Shown here one piece after another: positions 22,462 to 34,059 of a DNA stretch of 64,000 nucleotides (its first letter is position 1; every line of letters begins with the position of its first letter). This DNA comes from Trema orientale (taxonomy: Eukaryota; Streptophyta; Magnoliopsida; Rosales; Cannabaceae). The notes under the pieces were generated by a model. The model was given only the letters and a program-made list of their open reading frames with translations. It was not told where the DNA came from and made no database searches. The stretch is taken from positions 1,186,912 through 1,250,911 of the forward strand of contig JXTC01000019.1 of NCBI GenBank assembly GCA_002914845.1, given 5' to 3'. A program made the translations under genes and the position numbers.

Positions 22462-25400
22462 ATGCAGCAGGCTGATCAGACGGTGTTGAGCTTGAGACCT
22501 GGTGGCGGTCGTGGTAGACTCGGTGGTGGTCCTCGCTTCGAGTCATCCTCTTCTTCTACTTTGTCGTCTTCTTCCTCCGCTTTCGCCTTTGGTTCCTTCT
22601 CATCTGATCTCCCTCTCTTGCGTCCCCATGGTGGCTCGCCCCCTACTTTTTCCATAAAGGTATAATATCGAATCTCTCAACTTTTTCTTCGGATCTATAG
22701 TTTTCCCCACTGTTTTAAGGGGTACCCTTTTTGTTATTTGAATCTATATGCTTATGCATCTGTATATATGTTAATGTTAGACCTGGGTTTTATTGGGTTT
22801 ATGTAAAATCTATGGTAAGGGGTACATTTTTCAGTATTTATATCTATTTGTTTGTATATATGTATATATATTGTTTTTGACATGAGTTTTTATTGGGTTT
22901 GTGTAATTTGGTTGTGTTTGTTTTGCCTTGTGTTTTGAAGATTGATGCAAGGTTGTAACTTTTATGGATGAATTTGGTTCGATACTGTGAAAGTTAAGTT
23001 TTTTTAGTTTTATTTTATTTTATTGTGTTAGTTGAGGTTATGGGATGGTTTTCTCGAATGTTGGATCCGTCTGGTATTGTAAGTAAATTATTTCTTTTGT
23101 GTTATGTATGGTTAGAGTTTAATTTGATATGGATCTTCAGTTGGGTTTTGCTCGTACCTGGGTTATTTGCTTTTCCCCTAAAAAAGTGTTTTCCTCGTAT
23201 AGTGGCTTCAAGGGTTGCTAAATCATCTGTCTTTTAAATATATATTTAACACTTGATAGGGTTTTCATATCTTTAACCTGTGATTGGTGGGTTAGATGCT
23301 GCTCGATTATCTCTTTTTCGTGTAGCAGTCTAAAGTGCTTTCCTTTGGTGGTTTTTTTCCTCGTTTGTGTTTTTCTTCTAAAATTTGTAATTATATTATG
23401 GGTAGTAATGGATTATGAGGGGTTTAGTTTGCTGTAAATAATTCTTGTAATCAATCAATGTCCTAATTCTTGGTGGGCCACTCAGCATGTGTACCTGCTG
23501 TAAATATGGACAGAGAGCTATTTGTAGGCTTTAGGTGGGCATACATTGAGTTTGAGATTGCCCATAAAGGACCTGCGAACATTGAAGCTCCTGAATTTGA
23601 TCAGGTTCTTTCTATCATGTGATGGTATTATTTAAAGTTTCATAACCAACGAACTTTGTACAGTCTAGTAGTGGTATATTGTTGGCAAGTATTTATCTAA
23701 ATGCTGAAAACTGGTAGCTTTTGGTTACCTGGTCTTGTATTTTTTTTGTTCTTTATTTTAACTTTAACAATATGTGAGAGCATAATCTCTAGCGATGGTG
23801 TAGTTAACATTGGCAATATGGTTCTGCCTGTGGGCTCCTTTGAAACTTATTTATGTATACAAGGATTTCTATGGAGCTAATATGATGATTTATCTGGTTA
23901 TCTTATTTTCCCTTTGTCTTTTTGTAGAGTGGAGATTCACGGTTTGAAGGTCGTGAACGTGTACGGTACACTCGTGACCAGCTTTTGCAGCTTCGCGAGG
24001 TAATTCATCTATGCAAGTAATATGTGCACAAGTATGATAATAATAATCATACGGTACTATAGTAGGAAAAGCAGTTCCTTCCATGGCATTAACATGCTTT
24101 TATCCAATGTCATGAGGTTGAATTATTGTTATTTGAGTTCTTTTTTTATTTTTAATTTTTTTGGGGGATATCCTCCTTTATAGGTTGGTGAAGTACCTGA
24201 TGAAATTTTGAAACTAAAACGGGAAATAGAAGCTGAATTTCTTGGTGAGGAACAAAATTGGGGGCGTGCAGAAAGCAATGTGAGCTTTTCTCTCAGCTAC
24301 TTCTCTTATACTTTGATCTATGCTATGTCTATCTTGTGGGTTTGGCTGCAAATCTTATGGAAGCCTTTTTTGTTCGTTCCTTATCAGGCACCAAATCCAC
24401 CTCAGAGTCGCTATTCTGAGCCAGATAATCGTGATTGGCGGGGTCGAACGGCACAGTTAACTCCTGCTGGGGAGGACAAGTCTTGGGAGGCCCTTCGTGA
24501 GAATAGGGAGTTTGGCAACCGTTCTGATTCTAGACAGCAGGAAGCAACTCAGTTTGGTCGTCAGGACCAACCAAACTCCCACTTTCCTAGGACACAGATA
24601 TCATCTAGTGAGGGGGTAATTGATGTCCTTATTACTCTTGGTTTACTTCTTAGTGTTGGCTTTATACAATGAAAACAATAGACTAGTGTACCCTTGTAGT
24701 TGCATAGAAAGCAACATGTACATATTTTTACTGGGCAACCAACTCTCTCTCTCTCTCTCTCTCTCTTTGAGAACATACCTGACAATAACTTGCTTGAGGC
24801 TTTATCACTGAGTTTTTCATCTGAACCTTTTTTCCATCCATTTGTTTTTCCAATTCATGGGAATAGGATGATGGTGCTCTTGTTTATTCGAAGTTCTTGG
24901 TGCCTGATTTATTGTCTGCATGAAGTATTGGAAATTCCAACAAAAATAGAACTTTTTTCCCGCTGGTAATATATCAAGGGGCTCTTTATTGCGGGTCTTA
25001 TGTCTACAGCCCATGCCCTAGGTGAATGGTCCCATGTCTATTCTCATTCTGGATGGGCATGGAGTGTCTTTATGAAAAGAGATATGCCTTGAGAATAGGA
25101 ATCAGCTAGCAGTCCGTATTACATGTTGAGGCTATAGCTGCATGTGCTTTCTTCACAATGTATTTATGGTCTTCTGTCCAGTTACAAACTCAAAATTTGT
25201 CCATCCTGTAAATGTTTATTTTGTCTCTCCGTAAAATTTCTGTGACTTTTTCGACCATCGTATAGACGTTTAGTGTATTGCTACTAGTAGAAGTCGTTGC
25301 ATGTCGTGCAATTCACATAGCATGTTATGTACATCACAGCTTTGAGCGAATATTGTTATTTCGAGGCTTTGAAAGAGTTTATCTTCTGCTTTTCTGTTTT

Positions 25401-28207
25401 TGTCTTTTGTTTTTTGTTTTTTTGTTTTTTAACTGTCTTTGTTTCTTCATTTGTGTGCACATAGCTACAACTTGGTTCTTATCCACTTTATCCTTGTTAT
25501 TTCAGGGAGGACCTCCCCCCGCTCTTGTCAAGGCTGAGGTGCCATGGTCGGCTAGAAGAGGAAGTTTATCTGAAAAGGATCGTGTTCTGAAGACTGTTAA
25601 AGGGTAAATATTATGAACACGTAGAACGGTTTTAAATTTAGAAGTTTGTGCTTTCTGGTTGGTTATTTCCTATTTTCTTATAGGGAAAATGAATTCCACC
25701 TCTTCAGCTGTCTTTCACGTCCTAGAATGAATTGGAAAAATTTGAAGCTTTTGGAAGTTTAGAAATTTGCTTTTTAAGCACTTAAGTGGTCAGTAGTTTG
25801 ATCTGACTAATGAAACTTAAAATAAAATTTTCTGAAGCACGATAATCTGAAGTGTTGCTACTTGCTAGTGACAGATTGACCATGGACCTGTATAGAAGTT
25901 GATGTAAATTAGATGTCTTTATGCTAAACTAAAAACCGCTAGTAAAAAAATTGTGTTACTGTTGCTTCTTTGTCTGCTTTCTGAGAGAAAAACATCACCC
26001 TCTTGCCTTCTTGGAGATTTTCTGGTTGCAAATGATGTTCTATTTTTTATTGCAATACGTATCTTTTCTTCTTAATTGTCATGGTGAAGTTGTTTCTGTC
26101 TTTTGAATGTACTCTTGATCTTGAAGCTTTGGATTTATTTATTTTTTGGAGTATCAGTAAACTGTATAGTTACATGATTTGCTGAATGGTCCACATCTTA
26201 TTCTTTTTTTTTTCCTCCCCTAAACAGAATATTGAACAAGCTGACCCCAGAGAAATTTGATGTTCTTAAAGGTCAACTAATTGATGCTGGTATTACCACA
26301 GTCGACATATTGAAGGTATTCTATTCATCCACACAACTTTCAACTATTTGACTTGTACATTCTTACAGCTGTAACAAATTTTCTTGCTTTGCAGGATGTT
26401 ATTTCACTGATATTTGATAAGGCTGTCCTTGAACCCACATTTTGCCCCATGTATGCTATTCTGTGTTCTGATCTTAATGAGAAGCTCCCATCATTCCCAT
26501 CTGATGAACCTGGTGGCAAAGAAATCACATTTAAGCGTGTACTCTTAAATAACTGCCAGGAGGCTTTTGAAGGTTCTGATAAACTCAGGGCAGAATTGGG
26601 GCAGATGACTGCTCCTGAACAAGAGACAGAGCACAGGGACAAAGAAAGATTGCTCAAGCTTCGCACCCTGGGAAACATTCGGTTGATTGGAGAGCTTCTG
26701 AAGCAGAAGATGGTGCCTGAAAAGATAGTTCACCACATTGTTCAGGTTCTTGTCTGATCTCTCCCTAGTCTATTTGAGGCCCTTTTAAGTGTTTGAATTA
26801 ATCATTAGTTCTTGTTTTATGCGACAGGAACTTCTAGGATCCGATGTCAAAGCTTGCCCTGCTGAAGAAAATGTGGAGGCAATTTGTCAGTTTTTTAACA
26901 CAATTGGTAAGCAGCTGGATGAGAACCGAAAATCAAGACATGTAAATGATATGTACTTCAGCCGACTGAAGGAACTGACGACAAATCCTCAATTGGCTCC
27001 AAGGCTGAGGTTTATGGTTCGTGATGTTCTTGATTTGCGTTCCAACAAGTGGGTACCCAGGCGTGAAGAGGTAGATTGTCATTTTCTTTTGGGTGCAGAT
27101 GCAGGTGAAATATTGTTATAATATATTAACTGGTCTGGTATTTCTGATTTTTTTTTTTAGGTAAAGGCCAAAACCATCACTGAAATACATACAGAGGCTG
27201 AAAAGAATCTTGGGTTGCGACCAGGTGCCACCGCAAGTATCAGGAATAATCGTGGCCTACTTTCTACTGGTCAAGGGAACACCAGCCCTGGAGGCTTCCC
27301 CATTGGAAGACCTGGTGCAGGGGGGATGATGCCTGGAATGCCCGGAACCAGAAAGATGCCTGGGATGCCTGGGTTTGGGATGGATAATGACAACTGGGAA
27401 GTCCCTAGGACTAGGTCAATGCCAAGGGGGGATGGTTCTGGTGTGCAGGTTGCTGGACGTGGCCCGTCACCATTGGTTGGCAAGACGACTTCACTGAATA
27501 CTAGGCTGTTACCTCAGGGTAGTGGCGGACTCATAAGTGGGAAGACTAGTGCCCTATTGCAGGGCAGTGGTGCCCCTCCTGCTCAGCCATCTATTTATGG
27601 TTTTGGTGCAGAGACTGCAGCTCAAGTCTCTAGGCCTGTTCCTCCTGCTTCTATGACTCCAGTTGTTGAGAAACCACAGGCCCCAGTGCTAGGATTTAGT
27701 CCTGGTGATCTCCAAAAGAAGACTGTTAATCTTTTGAAGGATTATTTCGATATCCTGATTTTAGATGAAGCGCTACAGTGGGTGGAGGAACTCAAGTCTC
27801 CAGGTTACCATCCTGAGGTTGTCAAGGAGGCCATTTCTCTTGCACTAGAGAGAAGTCCACCCTCTGTCGAACCAACTGTGAGGCTTCTGGACTATTTGTC
27901 TTCAAAAAGGGTCCTTACAGCTAAAGACATAGGGACTGGATGTTTGCTCTATGCATCTGCCCTGGATGATGTCGGTATTGATTTACCGCGAGCTCCAACT
28001 TGTTTTGGTGAAATCATAGGCAAATTACTTTTGAGTGGAGGTTTGGATTTTAAAGTAGTGTTGGAGGTCCTTAAGAAGGTGGAAGATGATCGCTTCCGAA
28101 CTGCTATATTTGATACAGGAATGCGGATTGTTAACGCTAGTTCTGCTGGACAAGGCATATTGGAAGCACAAGCATCTGACATCGAGGCCTGCCGGAGTCT
28201 GCTTTAG
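22462..28207 (+). CDS. EIFISO4G1: Translation initiation factor eIF(iso)4G (nine exons)
   Basis: This scaffold of the plant-specific eIFiso4F complex joins the cap-binding eIFiso4E to eIF4A and eIF3 in the cytosol. Exons placed from GT-AG borders: 22462-22659, 23928-23999, 24184-24279, 24388-24615, 25506-25603, 26228-26315, 26395-26745, 26828-27070 and 27161-28207 (2421 nt, 806 aa; Arabidopsis eIFiso4G1 is near 780). The N-terminus is Gly/Ser-rich. YTRDQLL at 80-86 is the canonical YxxxxL-phi eIF4E-binding motif and is split from its downstream LREVVGEVP helix by intron 2. The MIF4G domain spans about 222-456, a Gly/Met/Pro-rich linker follows, and the MA3 domain spans about 641-760. The long N-terminal region of true eIF4G is absent, which identifies the iso form. 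The gene appears intact. Confidence 0.95.
24741..24766. repeat. (CT)n microsatellite in an eIFiso4G intron
   Basis: About twelve CT repeats lie within the 890 bp fourth intron. It would be useful as a length marker only. Confidence 0.85.
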
Positions 28208-29555
28208 AAAGCTAAAGTATTTTTGCATCGAGTACTTTTTGTTTTTTGTAACATGGTGAGAACTTCTCGTCATTTTGTTTTGCTTTTTCAATGCCCTTTT
28301 CCATTCACCCCCTTCCGAGGAGAGCTAGTTGTATTACCTTATGTGATAAGGTGGAGAGCTGCCAAGAACACATAATTTTTATGGAGTTGTATATTTCTTT
28401 TTCCCCTGAGGTCACAGCATTGTGTGCTTTTTCGAGGAAAGGAGACAACCATAATGCCATAGATTTTGTTCCCGGATGTGGCGAATCAAGTGCCAAAACT
28501 GCTCGAAGACAGTAGCCCTTATGGGATCCAGATGTTTTGTTTTAATATTTCATTAGTTTTGTATCATTTTTTCTTTGCCCTTGTTGGTTATAAATTTTCC
28601 CGACTGAGTAATTTACTTACATTGTTAAACTGGTTAGTTCATAAATGCTATGTCTTTGCCTTCTATTACTTGAAAGGTAGCCCATATCTCTTGTTTTACT
28701 GGGCTGGGTGTGAATGTTTTTGCTCATAATTTGAAATTGTTTTTCCGCTGTGTGTTGCCATGAGTTTGCAAGATTTGATTATATCTGAATATGCAGCTAT
28801 GTTTATATTATTTGTATCTGCTGAGTACAAAGTTATTGGCTCCGATTTCAGTCCAAAAACGTAAAAGCAAATTGATCAAAGCCAGGCCATAACCAGTTGA
28901 GCTGTGTTTTCAGATGTATCTGCTTGTATTGATCCGTGGTTCATTTATAACCGAGTAAGATGAATATCAGGAAAACTTAAGGGTCCATCTTCTAAGAGAT
29001 GAAAGGGTCTATTAAATGCACTCTCTAGTGTTACTCATATGTAAATTTCATTATGATTTGTTATATTATAAAAGGGGATGGCTACATGTAAATTTCATTA
29101 TGATTTGTTACATTACAAAAATATGAAACTGAATAGTGGATTCGATATGATATATTATAAAAATATGAAATTAAATAGTGGATTCTAGATCTCAAGTAAT
29201 GAGATTAGAGTAAAAGAGATGCACGTAGCATTTCTCAATAATATAATTTATCCATACCAAATAAATTGGTCGTCTCATTGGCATATAAAACATATTGGTT
29301 AAATTCAAATTTGCACCTAAAACCCAAACCCAAAAAAAAAAAAAGGGTTAAATTAGGTTGTACTTCCGAAGGTAAATTATATTACACTGGATATTTCAAA
29401 TTATGCTTTGAAAAATAAAAACTAGTCTAAAATTGGAAAATACTCGCCAAAATACCAGGTGACTTTGATAGTTACCTTATGGGTGTAGATTGATTTTGGA
29501 TTTTTAAACATTTAGTGGAAGAAATTGCCTTTTAAATTCTCTGTCTAAAATGAAT
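28208..29555. other. eIFiso4G 3' region and AT-rich flank
   Basis: The first 500-700 bases probably form the 3' UTR. From 29036 to 29185 ATGTAAATTTCATTATGATT and ATATGAAA-TTAAATAGTGGATT phrases are each duplicated. No further gene is supported. Confidence 0.45.
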
Positions 29556-29715
29556 GGATGTATCGAGTTTGATATAAGATTATCCTATTCTACAAATTTA
29601 GAAACAGATTTCATATAGAAAGTTGATAGGATAAACAATTTATTCTATCAACTTTCAATATTAAAGTTGTTTCTGAATTTGTAGAATAGGATTCGAATCT
29701 TATACTAAACGCGTA
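29556..29715. mobile_element. Short fold-back MITE (GCGTTTGGTAT family)
   Basis: Its halves are inverted: GATATAAGATTATCCTATTC with ACAAATTTAGAAAC on the left against GTATAAGATTCGAATCCTAT with ACAAATTCAGAAAC from the right, around CTATCAACTTTC. It is a diverged relative of the element at 30514. Confidence 0.6.
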
Positions 29716-29784
29716 ATTTCTCAAAAGATAAAATACTTTATATTTCAATTGGAATAATAGTAATTAAAAAATACTAGTAACTTA

Positions 29785-30257
29785 TGGTACATTTACTTCG
29801 CTGTAATCATAATCAGAATAAATAAAAGGGGAAACGAATGAAAATAAAATAAAAAAGTATGGAATTCATTATTTGTACTATGTTGTTTACTTAAAACTAA
29901 TAGTAATGAGAATCGTATTCATTAGAATACTATTCATTTGTTTACTTAACCCAAGAAAAGTAATGGAAATGTGTTATATTTACTAAATTGTCCTTTTAAA
30001 TGCATGTACGATTTAAAGTAGATAGATTTTTTGGGGTAAAATTGTATTTTATAATTTAAAAAATAATTAAAAAAGAGAAAAGAAGTGTTTACGAGTAACT
30101 AGACTCCTTAAGGTGTTGGTAGGAGAAGTATTTCCTTTCTTTTCTCCTAAATTTATGTGGGCTCCACATATTTTCCCCTTTCCCATATTTTAATAAACCT
30201 TTGTATGGGAATCATTACCCCATATACTATTCCCATTATTCTTTAGTAAACATGCCA
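29785..30257. mobile_element. PIF/Harbinger (Tourist-like) MITE, 473 bp
   Basis: The termini TGGTACATTTACTT and, from the right, TGGCATGTTTACTA are flanked on both sides by TTA (29782-29784 and 30258-30260), the target site of Harbinger elements. The interior repeats GAATGAAAAT/TTCATT and TATTCCCATTA words. It has no coding capacity. Confidence 0.75.
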
Positions 30258-30513
30258 TTATTGTAGACGTCTATGAGAATTTAGTAAATGATGGTAGTTT
30301 TACCAAATTAATTAACTGCGGTAAAAAATAATTCTTGTGAATGGTATTTTTGTCTCATTTGAGAAGAATAGTATTTGCTCATCCCTCTACCCCCAAAAAG
30401 CACTTGCTCATTCCTAAAACTAAAAACAAATAACATTAACATGGCCACACACAAACTTCAATTTTGGAAAATGTATTGGAGTACGGCGAAAAAATGGACT
30501 TCTGAGAAACATT

Positions 30514-30732
30514 GGGTGCGTTTGGTATAGGATTCAAATCATATTCTATAAATCCTATTCTACCAAATGTGTCTATTTATTCTTCTAACTTTCTTCATGA
30601 AGGCTGTTTCTGGATTTGTAGAATAGGATTCGAATCCTATACCAAACGTATTCATTTATCCTTCAAACTTTCTTCATGAAAACTATTTCTGGATTTGTAG
30701 AATAAGATTCGAATTCTATACCAAACGCATCC
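30514..30732. mobile_element. Fold-back MITE with a duplicated right arm
   Basis: It starts GGGTGCGTTTGGTATAGG and ends CTATACCAAACGCATCC, with ATT directly outside both ends. The right arm (TTTCTGGATTTGTAGAATA then GATTCGAAT-CTATACCAAACG) is present twice in tandem at about 30606-30650 and 30684-30728, giving one left and two right arms. Confidence 0.7.
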
Positions 30733-31271
30733 ATTGATATCCTAATTTTTCAGTGACTCGATCACACTCCTAGTAGAAGTCAACTGCCATGTAGTCACTT
30801 GATGGGTTACTCAATCACACAACTAGTAGGATTCACCCACCAATTATTTATGTGGTCACCTTTGAAATCTGTGCTTGGTTGGGGTGTCCCTCTTGGAGCT
30901 GTTGTCAACGACATGGAACTATGATCTTTGTCCATTGATTGATCTTGGTGGCAATGTTAGTTAGGGTTAGGTAACGGTTGAAGGTCGAAAATTTTGAGTG
31001 CTTCACAGCGATCTCCATGAGGTTTTAAGCGTCACCGCCAACATAGGAGAATATAAAAATCGCCATGGACGATATCTTAACAATCATAGTTGGAGGGATA
31101 TACATTCGTAGCTTAGAGAGAGAAAGTGGAAGGGGGTTTCTAAGTTGTGATTATTAAGAGAATAGAAGAGCTATAATTGCAAAATTCATAATATTTCAAC
31201 ACTTCGAAATTTTCAATTTTTGTTTAGATTTACATTAAGAGGCATAATTTCCTCTTCGATTTTTTTAAAGG
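30733..31271. other. Gene-free stretch
   Basis: Moderate GC but no open frame or known domain. CAATCACACNACTAGTAG is partly repeated near 30762 and 30812. Nothing else was recognised. Confidence 0.4.
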
Positions 31272-31490
31272 GAAATTAACTTGACTAGGAGTAATTTTGG
31301 CCAAAATGACTTTTTTATAAATCTTTTCTATAATAACTTATTTAGAACTAGTCAAAATGAAAAAAAAAAAGAGATCAAAATCTTTTTACTAGCACTAAAA
31401 ATGTCATTAAAAAAAAAAAACAAAATAAAAGAAAGTCCACAAAAAAAGGTCTATTTAGAGGCAAATTAGTCTTAGTGGGTGCTTTTCCCC
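31272..31490. mobile_element. Diverged fold-back MITE (GGGAAATTAACTTG family)
   Basis: The left end GGGAAATTAACTTGACTAGG with AATTTTGGCCAAAATGAC partly matches the inverted right end (GGGGAAAAGCACCCACTAAG then ACTAATTTGCC). It is related to the element at 31512. The ends are approximate. Confidence 0.45.
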
Positions 31491-31511
31491 ATTTTTCAGG
31501 CCTAGCCTATA

Positions 31512-31775
31512 GAGAAAAAAGGAAACTACATGGATAGGACTAACTTGGCCGAAGAATGACTTTTTTTTTCTGTATTTTTTAAAAAATAATATTTTTAGGA
31601 GAGTCAAAAAAGAGGTTTTAACTATAAAAAAGTCCTAAATAATAGTATTTTTTATGGTAAAAAAACTCTTGACATATGGTCAAAAGTCTTTGACACTCTT
31701 AAAAACGTTATTTTCAGAAAAATATACAAAGAAATCATTTTAGCCCAAATTAGTCCTATCCGTGTCATTTTCTCC
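31512..31775. mobile_element. Fold-back MITE, 264 bp, 8-9 bp target duplication
   Basis: ACATGGATAGGACTAACTTG and AATGACTTTTTTTT on the left pair with ACACGGATAGGACTAATTTG and AATGATTTCTTTG from the right, with arms near 90 bp. AGCCTATA stands directly outside both ends (31504-31511 and 31776-31783), with one further near-match base. This fits a Mutator-like or hAT-like non-autonomous element. Confidence 0.7.
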
Positions 31776-31783
31776 AGCCTATA

Positions 31784-31884
31784 ATCCCATTTTAGTCTAT
31801 TCATAATCTAACATGGGCTGAACCAGAACTTGGCCCATAATACATTGAGCCCCATCTTCATAATACCGTACTTAAAACTCTCTC

Positions 31885-31922
<38 letters not shown>

Positions 31923-32167
31923 CCCTCTCTTGTCTCTTTCTTGCTTTGTCAGCTACCACAAAGTCCAAACATCGTGAACTCTCCTTGGATTTCAAATAGA
32001 TATGATATAGCACATACTCATATTCTCTTTTCCAGCCTTATCCCTTTTCCACCACCACACTTCTATATAAAATTTTTCCCCCAAAAAAAAAAAAAAAAAA
32101 AAAAATTTCTCTTTGCTGTTTTTTCAGCCATGTTAAGGAAAGAAAAGTGAGCTCTCCCCACACTCAA
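31784..32167 (+). promoter_or_regulatory. Upstream region of the mTERF gene
   Basis: It contains a (CT)n run (31883-31918), a TATA-like TTCTATATAAAAT at about 32061 and an A run (32084-32105). The start codon at 32168 lies about 100 bases below the TATA-like site. Confidence 0.45.
32130..32150 (+). promoter_or_regulatory. Upstream ORF before the mTERF start
   Basis: ATG at 32130 opens a six-codon frame (MLRKEK) that stops at 32148-32150, 17 bases before the main start at 32168. If the transcript starts near 32090 it would be the first AUG and could reduce translation of the main frame. A function is inferred only. Confidence 0.45.
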
Positions 32168-32707
32168 ATGCAAGAAACCCAAATCCTCTCCTCCATTTCC
32201 AACACCAGAGCTCTCCCTTCCTCCACATTCTCCAACCCCTCCAGACCCCAACTCCCAACCCCTCCCAGCCATGATTTTCCCTCACTTTCTCACCCCAGAA
32301 ACCCCCGTTTTCCCACACTTTCCACCAAAACAAACACCACCCTTCCTCACCCTCACCCTCATCCCAAACCCGCTTCTTCGTCTTCGGATTTCGAGGAGAA
32401 AATGCTGTACCTCGACTCCATAGGCATCGACTTCCTCTCCCTGATCGACGACCACCCTCCGATCCTCTCCTCCCCACTATGCGAGATCAAATCCACCGTC
32501 GATTTCGTCACCTCCACCGCCGGGTTCACCGCCGTGGAGTTCCGCAGAATCGTGGGGATGTGCCCCGAGGTTCTCTCCTCCCGGGTCTCCGAAATCGTCC
32601 CCGTGTTCACGTTCCTAATCAGGGAGGCCCGCGTGAACGGCTCTGATCTCAAAAGGGTCATCAACCGACGGCCCAGACTGCTCGCCTCGAGCGTCAGGAA
32701 CCGGCTC

Positions 32708-32739
<32 letters not shown>

Positions 32740-33175
32740 CATAGCCGAGGTGAACAAGCACACCAATTTGCTTTCCTGTTGTGTTGAAGAGAAGCTCCTG
32801 CCCCGAATTGAGTACCTTGAGAAGATCGGGTTTTCGCACCGGGACTCGCTGTCCATGTTTAGGAGGTTTCCTCAGCTGTTTTGTTACAGTATCAAGGATA
32901 ATTTCGAGCCGAAATTCGATTACTTTGTGGTCGAAATGGGGCGGGATTTGAAGGAGTTGAAGGAGTTTCCGCAGTACTTTTCGTTTAGCTTGGAGAAGAG
33001 GATTAAGCCGAGGCACCAGAGCTGTGTAGAGAGAGGTGTGTGTTTTCCTTTGCCTATATTGTTAAAGACTAGCAATGCCCAGTTTAGAGATAGATTGGAG
33101 ATTTGTTGTAACACTTCCTTGCCATTTAGGTCGTCTCCTTTGTGGTGTACAGATTGTGATATTCATTCAATATAA
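32168..33175 (+). CDS. Plastid-type mTERF family protein, intronless
   Basis: mTERF proteins are helical-repeat nucleic-acid binders that act in chloroplast or mitochondrial transcription, termination and splicing. This one has 335 aa. The first 70 or so residues are Ser/Thr/Pro-rich with almost no acid, as in a chloroplast transit peptide. From about 78 (LYLDSIGID) to 290 runs a series of roughly 35-residue mTERF motifs, each with a hydrophobic helix and a Pro (RIVGMCPEVLSSRV, RVINRRPRLLASSV, FRRFPQLFCYSI, LKEFPQYFSFSLEKRI). The C-terminus has LPILLKTS and a Cys-containing tail. By length and ending it resembles the MTEF1 subgroup (Arabidopsis At2g34620); that subgroup call is inference. The ATG at 32168 is used; the open frame reaches 32147 only through a GTG. 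The upstream part of the gene is GC-rich. Confidence 0.9.
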
Positions 33176-33248
33176 ATTTTGGGGGAAAAAAAAATTGAAA
33201 ACAAGAGTTATATACTTTAAATACTATAGAATGCTCTTATAGTCTGAC

Positions 33249-33534
33249 TATGATGAAATTTTGATGGGTTTAGTTGCCTAGAATGAATAGATTGCTTGAT
33301 ACTGCAAATGCTATTTAAATGCTCAGATTCTGCTGAAATTTTTAGGGGTTTTGTTGCCTACTGTGAATAGATTGCATGATACTGCTAGTATGATACTGCT
33401 AGTACTATAAAAATGCCCTGATTTTGATCAAGTTTTGACGGGTTTAGTTGCCTACTATGAATAGATTGTCTGACACTGCAAATACTGAAAAATGCCCTGA
33501 TTTTGCTGAGTTACCTGGAGTAAATAGGTTGTTT
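33249..33534. repeat. Tandem repeat of about 85-95 bp, four diverged copies
   Basis: The phrase GGGTTTAGTTGCCTANNATG with AATAGATTG, then ATACTGCAAATNCT and AAATGCNCNGATTNTGCTGA, recurs about four times, with an internal double ATGATACTGCTAGT. A fifth relic lies at about 33988-34050. It sits just downstream of the mTERF stop, so part of it may be transcribed as 3' UTR. Confidence 0.75.
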
Positions 33535-33558
33535 GGCTCTGCTATCTATTGTCTGCTT

Positions 33559-33757
33559 TGGCAAAATGACGAAATGAAAAATTTTTATTAGCAAAATGAC
33601 CTTCTTTCATTTAACAATGAGCGACCATGGTGGTATCTCAGTGTGAGAACAAGGTCGCTCAATGTAAAGCAAAGGTCGCTCAAGTCATTTTGCAATTAAA
33701 AATTTTGAGCATGACTCTCCATTTCTCATATTGTCATTTTACCCAATTCCTCCTATT
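33559..33757. mobile_element. Possible MITE (CAAAATGACNAAATGA ends)
   Basis: GGCAAAATGACGAAATGAAAA on the left pairs with GGTAAAATGACAATATGAGAA read from the right. A GCGACC/GGTCGC motif is repeated three times inside. It interrupts the surrounding tandem repeat. Target duplications were not resolved. Confidence 0.5.
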
Positions 33758-34059
33758 TAGGAAGTCTAACACGGCCTACTAAGGAGTGTAAGAACTAAGA
33801 TCATAATATTTGTAGCAATTTTACTAGGGAAGGAGTCGTTATTTGACTTGTAGTTATGTTTTAGACTGAAGGGTTGCCTTTATTTGATGCCTAAAGATGG
33901 TGAGGTCCAAAGTTCATATTTTTATATTTCTTTCTTGGCTTCCCTAACCAAAAGCGAGGGAAGGAAGATGACAATGCTTTTTACTTCAAAATGCCCTGAT
34001 TTTGCCGAAATTTTGGTGGGTTTAGTTTCGTGGTGTGATTTAGATTGCTTGCTTCTTCT

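Noticed and set aside
32147..32167. Upstream GTG-initiated extension of the mTERF frame
   Set aside because: Plant nuclear genes rarely start at GTG, and an ATG with a suitable transit peptide follows at 32168.
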